The position numbers and the translations under genes are program-made. A stretch of 64,000 nt of DNA, taken from the NCBI RefSeq assembly GCF_001005085.2, contig NZ_LBMU02000011.1:57073-121072 (forward strand), read 5' to 3'. The notes beneath the pieces were generated by a model, which had not been told where the DNA came from, did not search any database, and saw nothing but the letters and a program-made list of their open reading frames with translations. The DNA comes from Streptomyces humi. Lineage in GTDB: Bacteria; Actinomycetota; Actinomycetes; Streptomycetales; Streptomycetaceae. Shown in pieces: positions 1-8,512 of the stretch. Position 1 is the stretch's first letter. Each line of letters starts with the position of its first letter.

Positions 1-2
1 TG

Positions 3-743
3 GGCTTCACCCGGTTCGCGGCGCTGATGGTGCTGCCCTGGCTGGTCGCGATCGGCGCCGAGTACCTGGTGTTCCGGCGGTTCTTCGCCCGTGACCTGTC
101 CTCGGCGGCCCCGGGTTCGAAGGACACCGGCGAGCCGCCCAGGCTGCCGCTGTTCGCGCTGGTCACGGTCGGCTGCACGCTCGCGGGGTTCGTGCTCACC
201 TCGGCGGTGGGCGTCGACCCGGCGTGGGCCGCGTGCGCGGGCGCGCTGGTGCTGGCCGGGCGGGCGCTGGCACGGCGCCAGGCGACCGCGCTGACGGTCG
301 TGAAAGCCGCGGCGCCCGCGTTCCTTGCGTTCGTGCTGGCGCTCGGGATCGTGGTGCGGGCGGTCGTCGACAACGGCCTCGCCGACGCGCTCGGGCACGT
401 CCTGCCGAGCGGGACCGGGCTGCCGGCGCTGCTCGGGATCGCGGCGCTCGCCGCCGTACTGGCCAACCTGATCAACAACCTGCCGGCGGTGCTGGTGCTG
501 CTGCCGCTGGCCACGGCCGACGGTCCCGGCGCGGTGCTCGCGGTGCTGCTCGGGGTGAACATCGGGCCGAACCTCACCTACGCCGGGTCGCTCGCGACGC
601 TGCTGTGGCGCAGGATCGTGCACCAGCACGACCACGGCGTGGACATCGGCGAGTTCACCCGGCTGGGGCTGCTCGCCGTGCCGGTCGCGCTGGGCGGTGC
701 GGTGGTGGCACTGTGGGGGTCGCTCCAGGTGATCGGCATCTAG
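3..743 (+). CDS. ArsB/NhaD/CitM-type permease, C-terminal part
   Basis: The frame is already open at the window edge, so the N-terminal part is missing; about 246 residues are visible. The protein is almost entirely hydrophobic segments joined by short loops, with the paired motifs LINNLPAVLVLLPLA and GVNIGPNLTYAGSLATLLW that mark the ion transporter superfamily (ArsB arsenite exporters, NhaD antiporters, CitM citrate carriers). It should be a plasma-membrane carrier. The visible half does not fix the substrate, and no arsR or arsC follows. The stop is followed by a repeat-rich gap and a universal stress protein gene. Confidence 0.8.
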   Translation, partial: GFTRFAALMVLPWLVAIGAEYLVFRRFFARDLSSAAPGSKDTGEPPRLPLFALVTVGCTLAGFVLTSAVGVDPAWAACAGALVLAGRALARRQATALTVVKAAAPAFLAFVLALGIVVRAVVDNGLADALGHVLPSGTGLPALLGIAALAAVLANLINNLPAVLVLLPLATADGPGAVLAVLLGVNIGPNLTYAGSLATLLWRRIVHQHDHGVDIGEFTRLGLLAVPVALGGAVVALWGSLQVIGI

Positions 744-841
744 TCGGATTCGTCGGATCCACATCTGGTCGGAGTAGTCGGATCTGGTCGGGAGCCGGTC
801 GGGGCCTGGTCAGGATCCGGTCGGGCGCTGGACGGGAGGCC
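744..841. repeat. degenerate GGTCGG-type direct repeats
   Basis: The gap between the permease and the stress-protein gene is built of imperfect repeats of about 8-14 bp around the core GGTCGG followed by A or G, seven or eight times in a row. It ends in the GGGAGG ribosome binding site of the next gene. I see no promoter or terminator in it; slippage-type expansion is the simplest explanation. Confidence 0.6.
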
Positions 842-847
842 ATGGAC

Positions 848-1339
848 ATGCGGGTGATCGTCTGGCTGGTCGAGGGGACCTGGCCGGCCTGTGTGGACGC
901 GGTGCGTACGCACGCGCGGGACGCGTCCGAGGTGACGCTGCTGCACGTGACCGAGCCGGGGACGGCCGGGCTCGCGCACGGCGCGTTCGCGGGGCTGCTG
1001 GGCCGGGCGGGCTCGGAACCGGACCCGGAGCGGCGGCTGGTGGAACTCGGCGGCACGTCGGCGGCGGAGCTGCTCGACGCGGCCGGGGCGCGGCTGGGGC
1101 GGCCGTGCACTCGGCTGGAGCGGACCGGACGGGTCGAGCGGGAGGTGGTGGCCGCCGCCGAGGGGGCCGGTCTGCTGATCGTCGCCCGGGACGGCGACCG
1201 GTCCCGGCTCGGACCGCACAGCCTGGGCCGGGCGGCGCGCTTCGTCGTCGACCACGCGCCCTGCCCGGTGCTGCTGGTGTGGCCGGAGGGAGCGCCGGAG
1301 CTGACCACCATGCCGCCACCGCCGCCGCACCACCGCTGA
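848..1339 (+). CDS. universal stress protein (UspA) family
   Basis: A 163-residue soluble protein starting MRVIVWLVEG. It has the single UspA-type fold pattern: N-terminal beta strand, a variable middle, and the C-terminal HAPCPVLLVW strand typical of the family. Two ATG codons lie six bases apart; the second is chosen because GGGAGG ends 8 bases before it, while the first is only 2 bases away. The glycine-rich ATP loop (GxxGxxGS) is only partly visible (SRLGPHSLGRAARFV), so nucleotide binding is uncertain. The C-terminus is a proline/histidine tail. Role is probably general stress tolerance; its partner is unknown. Confidence 0.75.
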   Translation: MRVIVWLVEGTWPACVDAVRTHARDASEVTLLHVTEPGTAGLAHGAFAGLLGRAGSEPDPERRLVELGGTSAAELLDAAGARLGRPCTRLERTGRVEREVVAAAEGAGLLIVARDGDRSRLGPHSLGRAARFVVDHAPCPVLLVWPEGAPELTTMPPPPPHHR

Positions 1340-1352
1340 GACCGCGGCGGCC

Positions 1353-3200
1353 TCAGCGGTGGCGGCCGCCGCCGTAGCCGCCGCCGTAGCCACCGCCCCA
1401 GCCGTCGCCGTACTGACCGCCGCCGTACTGACCGCCGCCGTAGCAGTAGCCGGGGTACTCCTCGCACGGGTTGTAGCCGGTCGCGCCGCTCGACGGTGCC
1501 GGCTGCGCGGTCGTGCTCGACGCCGACGGGGAGGGCGTCGGCGTGGGGGTCCGCGCCGCCTTGACCGACGGGGCGGCGGTCGGGGGCGGGGTGGGCGACG
1601 GCGTGGTCTCGGCGTCCCAGTTGACGATCTGCATCTGGAGGTCGGGCTGGGAGGTGTCCATCACCCAGCGTTGCGCGCTGACGTCGGCCCGGGTCTTGAC
1701 GACCAGGGAACCGCCGCCGTCGGTCGCCGCCGGGGCGAGCGCCAGGTCCTGGTCCCAGCGGGGCACCAGGGCGCCCTGGAGGGTGAAGTCGTAGCGGATG
1801 CTCCGGCCGCCGGTCCCGGTGGCCGAGCACGGCGACAGCCGGACGGAGTAGCCGAGGTGCGAGTCCAGGCACAGGCCGGGGTCCGCGCCGTTGCGCAGCA
1901 GTCCGTCGGCGTCGTACGTCCACTGCTGGCCGGCGGCCGACGAGCACTCCGCGAGTTCGGTCTCGGCGCCCTTGACGGCCTCCTTGCCGACCACGCCGAT
2001 GCACAGGCCCGAGGCGATGTTGTGCAGGCGGCCGCGCAGGGTGCCCTGGGTGGTCCGGTTGCTGCCGATCCAGGAGGGGCCGGAGGTGGCGCTGCCGGCG
2101 CCGGGCTTGGCGGAGGGCTTGGCGGCGGCCGTCCCGGAGTCGTCACCGGTGCCGAGCACCGCCCACAGCACCAGCGGCAGTACGACCAGACCGCTCACGG
2201 TGCCCACGGCCACCGTGAGGTTACGGCGGCGCGCCCGGCGGGCGGCGCGCTGCTCGGCGCGCCGGGAGGCGGCGGGGTGCACCACCAGGTCCTTGCCCGG
2301 CCCCGCCGGCGCGAAGGCCTCGCCGCCGGTGAAACCGCCGGCGGGCACGGGCGCCGGTTCGGCGGGCACCTCGGTGAGACCCGCGCGGGACTCCAGGTAG
2401 CCGCGGGCACCCCAGCCGAGCACGGCCTCCGCCAGGGCGAGGCCGAGGCCGCCGTTGAACTGGTGGAGCTGGTCGGCGGTGAACCGGCAGTGCCTGCACC
2501 CGTTCAGGTGCTGCTGGAGGTCCCGGTCGATGTCGCTGCCGCCACGCCGGAAGGTCACGTCGATCATCCGGACGTACCGCTGGCACTCGTCCTCGTGGGC
2601 GAGTTCACGGTGCACCTGGAGGCACTCCTCGCGCAGCCGCTCGCGGGACCGGCGCAGTTCGACCCGCGCGTCCTGTTCGTCGAGGCCCAGCAGCGCGGCG
2701 GGGGTCGACAGCGGCTCCGACTCGACCTCGATGTGCCACAGGACGGCACGCGAGGACTGGGTCAGGCGCTGGAAGGCGCGGGAGAGCAGCCGCCGGTTCG
2801 CGGGCGGCAGCAGCCGGGCGGCAGCCCGCTCCCCGGTGCCGGCGCGCAGTTCGGGGTGCAGGAGTTCGCCACGCCCGTCGTTGTCCCATTCGGCGGCGAT
2901 ACGGCGGACCGTCACCAGCAGTTGGGGGCGCCAGGCGGCGGTGGGGCCGGTCTGGCGCAGGGACTCTCCGAAGAGCCGGGTGAACGCGGCGGTGGTGAGC
3001 ATTCCCGCGCCGCGCGTCCCGTCCGTACACAGACGGGCGTAGGCGAAGGCCGCTTCCCAGTGCCGGTCGAGCAGTTCACCGACGGGGTGCAGGGCGGGCG
3101 CGGTGCCCGTCCACTGCTTCAGCTCGGCGCTGAGCTGTTCGTCGGTGACGTCGAACGGCCGGGCGGGGGTAGGGGAATTCCCCAGGCCTGCGTCATTCAC
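1353..3200 (-). CDS. sigma-like/ZAS/transmembrane protein with external ricin lectin domain
   Basis: A 615-residue mosaic. Residues 20-200 are alpha-helical and resemble a sigma-70 region 2/4 architecture (LTQSSRAVLWHIEVE, then an arginine-rich helix). Residues 231-238 read HLNGCRHC, the H-x3-C-x2-C zinc motif of ZAS anti-sigma factors. A basic stretch precedes one membrane helix (about 327-349), so the N-terminus is cytoplasmic. Outside are a ricin-B/QxW-like domain (about 385-530, with paired cysteines and QQWTYD), a Pro/Thr linker and a Gly/Tyr tail of GGGQY/GGGY repeats. The GTG start at 3200 is chosen for GGAAGGA 8 bases upstream; earlier in-frame starts lack one. Target sigma factor and ligand are unknown. 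Confidence 0.7.
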   Translation of the reverse strand: MNDAGLGNSPTPARPFDVTDEQLSAELKQWTGTAPALHPVGELLDRHWEAAFAYARLCTDGTRGAGMLTTAAFTRLFGESLRQTGPTAAWRPQLLVTVRRIAAEWDNDGRGELLHPELRAGTGERAAARLLPPANRRLLSRAFQRLTQSSRAVLWHIEVESEPLSTPAALLGLDEQDARVELRRSRERLREECLQVHRELAHEDECQRYVRMIDVTFRRGGSDIDRDLQQHLNGCRHCRFTADQLHQFNGGLGLALAEAVLGWGARGYLESRAGLTEVPAEPAPVPAGGFTGGEAFAPAGPGKDLVVHPAASRRAEQRAARRARRRNLTVAVGTVSGLVVLPLVLWAVLGTGDDSGTAAAKPSAKPGAGSATSGPSWIGSNRTTQGTLRGRLHNIASGLCIGVVGKEAVKGAETELAECSSAAGQQWTYDADGLLRNGADPGLCLDSHLGYSVRLSPCSATGTGGRSIRYDFTLQGALVPRWDQDLALAPAATDGGGSLVVKTRADVSAQRWVMDTSQPDLQMQIVNWDAETTPSPTPPPTAAPSVKAARTPTPTPSPSASSTTAQPAPSSGATGYNPCEEYPGYCYGGGQYGGGQYGDGWGGGYGGGYGGGRHR

Positions 3201-3657
3201 GACTGCATTCCTTCCAGACGCAACGCGGGATTCGGTCCATACCAACGGGTATGCGACCGGCATGCGACCCGGCCGACAGCATGACGGGACGGGCCTGTTG
3301 GGGGGTTCGGCACGGAACGTCCGCCGTCGGCAGCTCTTTTGAAGCGTGGGGGGCGAACGGGAGCGGCCTCGCGCATGCAGGGGGTGAAAACAATTACCCG
3401 CCTGCCGGCACGGCACACCTTTGCACAGGCCAGCAGGGCAGAACAAGGGATGCCGGGGTTTTGCGCAATACCCGGACGCGGCCTTTGTTTGACGAATCGT
3501 CAATGAGTGAGTTCGTGCTGTGTCGCCGTATCGACATCGTAATTACCGGGGGGATTCACAGCCGACCGCCGTGACCTCGACCCCAACCATTGGACCATGG
3601 CCCGACCTGCGCAGGTCGCCCGCCCGGCGGCGTGAGGTGAACCAATGGCGCCTGCTT
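3201..3657. other. 457-bp intergenic region with two palindromes
   Basis: No convincing gene. It separates the ricin-domain gene (reading left) from the end of an AraC gene. It holds a perfect 15-bp palindrome TTGACGAATCGTCAA at 3489-3503 and a 16-bp palindrome CGACCTGCGCAGGTCG at 3603-3618. The first lies about 290 bp before the ricin-domain start and could be an operator or part of its promoter; the second may be a hairpin for transcripts ending there. The region is less GC-rich than its surroundings. Confidence 0.5.
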
Positions 3658-4644
3658 TCAGGGGCGTTCACCGGAGCGGTAGGCGCCGGGCGGGACACCG
3701 TGGCTTTCGCGGAAGACCCGGTTGAAGTGGAACGGGCTGGGAAATCCGGACGCGGCGGCGACCCGCTCGACGGTCAGGTCGGTGCTCTCCAGCAGCCGGG
3801 CGGCGTGCCGCAGCCGCGCCTCGCGCAGCGCACGCATCGGGGGCACCCCGGTCTGGCGGGTGAAGAGGTGGGCGAACCTGGACGGCGACAGCGCGACACG
3901 CGCGGCGAGCGTGCCGACGGTGTGCGGGGCGCCCGGGTCGGCGGCGATCAGTTCCTCGGCGCGCCGCACCCGCTCGTCCCGGGCGTCCGGACCGGCCGGC
4001 GCCCGGTGCGCGCCGGCCGCGGCGAGCAGGACGACCTCCTCCAGCGCACACAGGGCGAGTTCCCGCGCCGCACTGACGTGCGCCACGGCCACCCGCCCCT
4101 CACCCGGCACGGGGGCAGCCGCTTCGCACGGTTCGGCCGCCGCGGTTCCGTCCGGCGCGCGGGTGGCGGCTTCACCCGCTCCAGGGGTGGCGGGCTCGTC
4201 GGGCGGGGGTGGCGCGCCGGTGCCGGACCAGCGGGAGTCGGTGAGTATGCGGTGGAAGGCCGCCTCGATCCGCGGGTGGGCGCCGGCCGGGGCGCCGACG
4301 GCGTACATGCCGTCACCCAGGGCGCACGGGCCCAGCCAGCGGGCCCACGCGGGGCGGGCCTGGCAATGGGTCCACCAGAAGCGCCAGCGGTCCACGCCGG
4401 GTTCGACCGAGTAGCTGTGCGGGACCCCGGGGCCGAGGACGACCAGGTCACCGGGGCGCGCCCGGGTCCGGGCGGCCCCCTGCCGGATCAGGCCGCCGCC
4501 GTGCGTGGTCCAGATGAGCAGCCAACTGCCGGAACCCTGGGACCGGTTGATCCGGTAGCCGGGCCCCTGGTCGTAGCGGCCGGTGACGACCATGCCCGGC
4601 GGCGGAGCCGGGACAGCGGTCTCGGGCAATCCCTCAGCGTTCAT
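3658..4644 (-). CDS. AraC-family transcriptional regulator
   Basis: A 328-residue one-component regulator. The N-terminal half is a cupin-like ligand-binding fold (PGDLVVLGPGVPHSY, about residues 66-80). The C-terminal 100 residues hold two helix-turn-helix motifs (TLAARVALSPSRFAHLF and RVAAASGFPSPFHFNRVFRE) ending in GVPPGAYR, the AraC/XylS signature. Middle residues 155-190 are a Pro/Ala-rich insert. The second of two ATG codons is preferred because GAGAGG sits 6 bases before it. The gene is divergent from a phytanoyl-CoA dioxygenase family gene 69 bp away, its likely target; such pairs usually link a sensed small molecule to its oxidation. Confidence 0.9.
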   Translation of the reverse strand: MNAEGLPETAVPAPPPGMVVTGRYDQGPGYRINRSQGSGSWLLIWTTHGGGLIRQGAARTRARPGDLVVLGPGVPHSYSVEPGVDRWRFWWTHCQARPAWARWLGPCALGDGMYAVGAPAGAHPRIEAAFHRILTDSRWSGTGAPPPPDEPATPGAGEAATRAPDGTAAAEPCEAAAPVPGEGRVAVAHVSAARELALCALEEVVLLAAAGAHRAPAGPDARDERVRRAEELIAADPGAPHTVGTLAARVALSPSRFAHLFTRQTGVPPMRALREARLRHAARLLESTDLTVERVAAASGFPSPFHFNRVFRESHGVPPGAYRSGERP

Positions 4645-4713
4645 GGACATCCTCTCGGCCGGCCCGTCGGCCTAGCGTGACAGGTCCAGGACGACGGATC
4701 GAGGAGCGAGGGT

Positions 4714-5496
4714 ATGACAGTCACGGGCATCGACGCCGGCATGCTGCGGCGGTTCGAGGAGGACGGGTTCACCGTCGTACGCGGGTTGTTCGGGTACGAC
4801 GAGATCGACCGCCTGTGTGCGGAGTTCGCGGCGCTGCACGCGGCCGGGCTGCCGGTGCCGGGGCACTTCGAGCCGGGGCCGACGGCGGATCCGCTGCACC
4901 GGTACCCCCGGGTGATGCAGCCGCACGAGATCAGCGCGCTCGCCCGGCGGTTCCTGCTGGACACGCGGTTGCGGGTGGTCCTGGAGGGGCTGTTCGGGGA
5001 GGAGGTGCTGGCCGCACAGAGCATGTTCTACTTCAAGCCGCCGGGCGCCCGGGGGCAGGCGCTGCACCAGGACAACTTCTATCTGCGGGTGGAGCCGGGG
5101 ACCTGTGTCGCGGCGTGGGTCGCCTGTGAGGCGATCGACCGGGAGAACGGCGGGCTGGAAGTGGTGCCGGGGACGCACCGGATGGACCTGTTCTGCCCGG
5201 AGGAGTCGGACGAGGACCTGTCGTTCGCCCGGGAGTACGTGGCACCGCCGCAGGGGCTCGCGGCGGTGCCGGTCGACCTGGCCCCCGGGGATGTCCTGTT
5301 CTTCAACGGGAGCCTGGTGCACGGGTCACAGCCGAACCGCTCGGGCGAGCGGTTCCGGCGCTCGTTCATCGGGCACTACGTGGGACGGTCGGCGGAGCGG
5401 ATCGGCGCCTACTACCGGACGCTGACCATGAGCGGGGAGCGGGTCCCCCTGCTGGAGAGCGAGGGAGCCGGTCCGTGCGGTACGTCGCGGTTGTGA
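4714..5496 (+). CDS. phytanoyl-CoA dioxygenase (PhyH) family oxygenase
   Basis: A 260-residue non-haem iron(II)/2-oxoglutarate oxygenase. The facial triad is visible: H and D of ALHQDNFYL (about residues 112-118) and the distal histidine of SLVHGSQPNRSGERFRRS (about 200), with the arginine that binds 2-oxoglutarate in the same stretch. The family hydroxylates acyl-CoA or small secondary-metabolite substrates; the substrate is not deducible here. The ATG follows GAGGAGCGAGGGT. It diverges from the AraC gene and is probably activated by it. Its stop lies 16 bp from the stop of the convergent aldo/keto reductase. Confidence 0.88.
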   Translation: MTVTGIDAGMLRRFEEDGFTVVRGLFGYDEIDRLCAEFAALHAAGLPVPGHFEPGPTADPLHRYPRVMQPHEISALARRFLLDTRLRVVLEGLFGEEVLAAQSMFYFKPPGARGQALHQDNFYLRVEPGTCVAAWVACEAIDRENGGLEVVPGTHRMDLFCPEESDEDLSFAREYVAPPQGLAAVPVDLAPGDVLFFNGSLVHGSQPNRSGERFRRSFIGHYVGRSAERIGAYYRTLTMSGERVPLLESEGAGPCGTSRL

Positions 5497-5512
5497 CGCA
5501 CCCCCGGAACTC

Positions 5513-6481
5513 TCAGTGGCCGGAGACGGGACGGGGGCCGTAGGGCCGCTCCAGTTCCTCCAACTCCTTTTCGCTGAGGCGGAGTCCGACCGCGGCCACC
5601 GCGTCCTCGAGATGGTTCGGCTTGGACGCGCCGATGATCGGGGCCGTCACCGTGCTCTGGTGCAGGAGCCAGGACAGGGCCACCTGGGCGCGGGGGACGC
5701 CCCGGTCGTCCGCGATGCGGGTGACCGCCTCGACGATCGCGCGGTCGCCCTCCTGGTAGAGGGTGCTGCCGAAGTTGTCGCTGGAGCTGCGCTCGGTGAC
5801 CGTGCCCCAGTCGCGGGTGAGGCGGCCCCGGGCCAGCGGACTCCAGGGCAGCACGCCCACGCCCTGGTCGGCGCAGAGCGGCAGCATCTCGCGCTCCTCC
5901 TCGCGGTAGAGGAGGTTGTAGTGGTCCTGCATGGAGACGAACTTGGTCCAGCCGCCCCGCTCGGCGGTGTACTGCGCCTTGGAGAACTCCCAGGCGTACA
6001 TCGAACTCGCCCCGATGTACCGGGCCTTGCCGGCCTTGACGACGTCGTTCAGGGCCTCCATCGTCTCCTCGACGGGAGTCCCGTGGTCGAAGCGGTGGAT
6101 CTGGTAGAGGTCGACGTAGTCGGTGCCGAGGCGGCTGAGGCTGTGGTCGATCTCGGAGAGGATCGCCTTGCGGGACAGGCCGCCGCCGTTGGGGCCGGGG
6201 CGCATCCGGCCGTGCACCTTGGTGGCGAGGACGATCTCGTCGCGGCGTGCGAAGTCGCGCAGTGCCCTGCCGACGATCTCCTCACTGGTGCCGTCGGAGT
6301 AGACGTTCGCGGTGTCGAAGAAGTTGATGCCCGACTCCAGTGCCTGCCGGATGAGCGGGCGGGACGCCTCCTCGTCGAGGGTCCACTCGTGGTTGCCGCG
6401 GTCGGGAAGGCCGTAGGTCATGCAGCCGAGGCAGATCCGGGACACGTCCAGGCCGGTGCGGCCGAGCTTCACGTACTCCAT
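5513..6481 (-). CDS. aldo/keto reductase
   Basis: A 322-residue cytosolic NADPH-dependent oxidoreductase of the TIM-barrel AKR family. The tetrad residues are visible: D and Y of FFDTANVYSDG (about 56-66), K of LATKVHG (about 90) and H of YQIHRFD (about 134). The C-terminal cofactor-binding segment reads GASKPNHLEDAV. Length and motifs fit the YajO/AKR11-12 type that reduces small carbonyls. GGGAGA is 6 bases from the ATG. It converges with the dioxygenase and is followed upstream by a flavoprotein gene on the same strand, but the 94-bp gap argues against tight coupling. Confidence 0.93.
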   Translation of the reverse strand: MEYVKLGRTGLDVSRICLGCMTYGLPDRGNHEWTLDEEASRPLIRQALESGINFFDTANVYSDGTSEEIVGRALRDFARRDEIVLATKVHGRMRPGPNGGGLSRKAILSEIDHSLSRLGTDYVDLYQIHRFDHGTPVEETMEALNDVVKAGKARYIGASSMYAWEFSKAQYTAERGGWTKFVSMQDHYNLLYREEEREMLPLCADQGVGVLPWSPLARGRLTRDWGTVTERSSSDNFGSTLYQEGDRAIVEAVTRIADDRGVPRAQVALSWLLHQSTVTAPIIGASKPNHLEDAVAAVGLRLSEKELEELERPYGPRPVSGH

Positions 6482-6575
6482 CGTTGTCTCCCGCCGTCGA
6501 GATCACTCCGTACACAGGCGAGCGTACGTCGGCCGGCTGTCCGGTCTCCTGCCGAGGCGGGGCGGTGGGTCGCCG

Positions 6576-7109
6576 TCAGCCGTGCTCCAGCAGGTCGAGC
6601 ACCCGCTCCCAGGCGAACTCGGGGCGCCCGCCGCCCGCTTCGGGCGCCCCGGTGTACGGGTCGCCGAAGCGGACGCCCAGCCCGCGCAGCCGCGTCAGGC
6701 TCTCCTGGTAGGCGGGGTGCGCGGCCAGCGCGTCGGCGACACAGGGCAGGACCCCGATGGGAACGCCGAGGCCGAGCGCCTCGCACAGGGTCCCGACGGC
6801 GAGGGTGTCGGCGAACCCGGCGGCCCACTTGTTGACGGTGTTGAAGGTGGCGGGGGCGACGGCCACCGCGTCCGGCGGCGGGAAGGGCCGCGGGTCGGCG
6901 GGGCCGCGCCAGGCCGAGCGGATCGGGCGGCCGGTGCACGCCTCCGCCTCCGCCGTGTCGAAGAAGCCGTTCATGGCGACGGGTGTGGCGATGACACCGA
7001 CCTCCCAGCCGCGTTCCCGGGCCGCGGTGATGAGCCTGCCGACGCCCGCGGCGACACCGGCGGCGCAGACGACCAGGTAGAGGAAGGGCTTGCGGGGCTC
7101 GTCGGTCAT
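6576..7109 (-). CDS. flavoprotein (PPC-decarboxylase-like fold)
   Basis: A 177-residue protein of the flavoprotein/HFCD family. The motif APATFNTVNKWAAGFADTL (about 99-117) is the FMN-binding signature shared with phosphopantothenoylcysteine decarboxylases and EpiD-type lantibiotic decarboxylases, and an N-terminal VVCAAGVAA loop supports the Rossmann-like fold. It is a stand-alone paralogue, not the housekeeping CoaBC. There is no ribosome binding site; instead TAGGGT lies 6 bases before the ATG (7116-7121 on the complement), suggesting a leaderless mRNA. The reaction is unknown. Confidence 0.8.
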   Translation of the reverse strand: MTDEPRKPFLYLVVCAAGVAAGVGRLITAARERGWEVGVIATPVAMNGFFDTAEAEACTGRPIRSAWRGPADPRPFPPPDAVAVAPATFNTVNKWAAGFADTLAVGTLCEALGLGVPIGVLPCVADALAAHPAYQESLTRLRGLGVRFGDPYTGAPEAGGGRPEFAWERVLDLLEHG

Positions 7110-7129
7110 CCGGGAACCCTATGCGGGGG

Positions 7130-7588
7130 CTACCGGAGCGGGAAGGACAGGCCCCGCTCGGAGGCCGGGCGCGGGCCGTGGAGGCGGCGCTCGTGCTCCT
7201 CGATCGGGACGTCGTTGATGCTCGCCTCACGCCGGGTCATCAGCCCGTGCGCGTCGAACTCCCACAGTTCGTTGCCGTACGACCGCCACCAGCGGCCTTC
7301 CGCGTCGTGGCACTCGTACTGGAAGCGGACCGCGATGCGGTCGCCGTCGAAGGCCCACAGGTCCTTGCGGAGGGCGTAGTCGAGTTCCCTGGCCCATTTC
7401 GCGGTGAGGAACTCGACGATCTCGGCTCGGCCGGTGACGAAGGTGCCGCGGTTGCGCCAGACCGAGTCCTCGGAGTAGGCGAGCGCCACCCGCTCGGGGT
7501 CTCGGGTGTTCCAGGCGTCCTCGGCCGCCTGGACCTTCTGCACCGCGGTCTCGTGGGTGAAGGGGGGCAGGGGCGGGCGATCGGCCAT
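7130..7588 (-). CDS. NTF2-like protein (DUF1348 family)
   Basis: A 152-residue cytosolic protein with the SnoaL/NTF2 cone fold: [27 protein letters not shown] at the N-terminus (shortened here to its first helix and strand), then [12 protein letters not shown] and a C-terminal [10 protein letters not shown] strand typical of DUF1348. The start at 7588 is chosen because GAGGAG lies 5 bases upstream; an earlier in-frame ATG at 7624 would place the coding region over the operator palindrome. It is divergent from a TetR gene with two matching palindromes between them, so it is probably the TetR target. The family has no assigned reaction. Confidence 0.85.
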   Translation of the reverse strand: MADRPPLPPFTHETAVQKVQAAEDAWNTRDPERVALAYSEDSVWRNRGTFVTGRAEIVEFLTAKWARELDYALRKDLWAFDGDRIAVRFQYECHDAEGRWWRSYGNELWEFDAHGLMTRREASINDVPIEEHERRLHGPRPASERGLSFPLR

Positions 7589-7605
7589 GGTCTCCTCCTC
7601 GCTTT

Positions 7606-7656
7606 GAGAACGTGCGTTCTCCATCTCGCTGCTACGGTAGGAGAACGTTGGTTCTC
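7606..7656. promoter_or_regulatory. twin 16-bp TetR operators
   Basis: Two near-identical perfect inverted repeats, GAGAACGTGCGTTCTC (7606-7621) and GAGAACGTTGGTTCTC (7641-7656), with GAGAAC/GTTCTC arms and 4-bp spacers. Their starts are 35 bp apart. They fill the gap between the divergent DUF1348 and TetR genes, so the TetR protein very likely represses both directions. Confidence 0.85.
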
Positions 7657-7688
7657 ACGTCAAGGAAAGGTGTGGTCCGGGAGTGGTC

Positions 7689-8240
7689 ATGGACAGCGCG
7701 GTCGCCCGGGAACAGGCCCTGGACGCCGCGGAGCGGCTGTTCTACGGGCGTGGGGTGCAGTCCGTCGGCATGGACGACATACGCGGCGCCTCCGGCGTCT
7801 CCCTGAAACGGCTCTACCAGCTCTTCCCGGCGAAGGAGCAGCTGGTGGTGGCCTACCTGGAGCGCCGGGACGCGCGCTGGCGGCAGCGGCTCGCCGAACA
7901 CGTCGAGCGGCGGCGGGACCCGCGGGAGCGGCCGCTCGCCGTGTTCGACTGGCTGGAGACCTGGTTCGGCGAGCCGGACTTCCGGGGCTGCGCCTGGATC
8001 AACGCGTACGGCGAGCTGGGCGCCACCTCCGAGCGGGTGGCGGCCCGGGTGCGGGACCACAAGCAGGCGTTCCGGGACTACCTCGCGGGGCTGGTGGCCG
8101 GCGCCGGACTGGACACCGCGCTCACCGGCCCGCTGTTCCTGCTGGCGGAGGGGGCGATGGTCACCGCCGGGATCACCGGCGGCACGGCGCCGGCGGCCGA
8201 GGCCCGGGAGGCGGCCCGGATGCTGTTGCGGGCCGCCTGA
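7689..8240 (+). CDS. TetR-family transcriptional regulator
   Basis: A 183-residue regulator. Residues 5-50 form the TetR DNA-binding domain (ALDAAERLFYGRGVQSVGMDD, then GVSLKRLYQLFPAKEQLV), and the C-terminal part is an all-helical ligand domain with AWINAYGELG in its centre, as in the TetR_C_16/LmrA-like group. ATG at 7689 follows GGGAG by 9 bases; a GTG six bases upstream is possible. The two palindromes just upstream point to autoregulation and control of the divergent DUF1348 gene. The ligand is unknown. Confidence 0.9.
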   Translation: MDSAVAREQALDAAERLFYGRGVQSVGMDDIRGASGVSLKRLYQLFPAKEQLVVAYLERRDARWRQRLAEHVERRRDPRERPLAVFDWLETWFGEPDFRGCAWINAYGELGATSERVAARVRDHKQAFRDYLAGLVAGAGLDTALTGPLFLLAEGAMVTAGITGGTAPAAEAREAARMLLRAA

Positions 8241-8299
8241 GCTCGCGGCTGCGGGGCGGTCGCCGAGGGCCCGGTACTGCCGCGCGGGCGCGCCGGTGG

Positions 8300-8500
8300 C
8301 TAGCCCGTCGGTTCCTTGACGGTGATGGCGTGGACCGGGCAGGCCCGGGCGGCCTCCTTGACCAGGGGGTCGCCGCCCCCGTCCTCCTTTCCGGGGAGCA
8401 GGGCGCTGAAGCCGTCGTCGTCCTGGGTGAACACGTTCGGGGCGGTCAACGCGCACTGGCCGGCGCCGACGCAGACGTCCGTGTCGATCTCGATGTGCAT
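8300..8500 (-). CDS. [3Fe-4S]-type ferredoxin
   Basis: A 66-residue ferredoxin. The cluster ligands are Cys10 and Cys16 (CVGAGQC) and a third cysteine at about 54 (ACPVHAI). The usual middle cysteine is alanine (AL), which is the pattern of 3Fe-4S ferredoxins that feed actinobacterial CYP105 enzymes. It starts 12 bp after the stop of the P450 gene, in the same operon, so it should pass electrons from a ferredoxin reductase encoded elsewhere to that P450. Confidence 0.93.
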   Translation of the reverse strand: MHIEIDTDVCVGAGQCALTAPNVFTQDDDGFSALLPGKEDGGGDPLVKEAARACPVHAITVKEPTG

Positions 8501-8512
8501 GGCAGGAGCCTC

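Noticed and set aside
5513..7588. Single operon of aldo/keto reductase, flavoprotein and DUF1348
   Set aside because: The flavoprotein seems leaderless with its own TAGGGT box and the gap to the reductase is 94 bp, so co-transcription is not shown.
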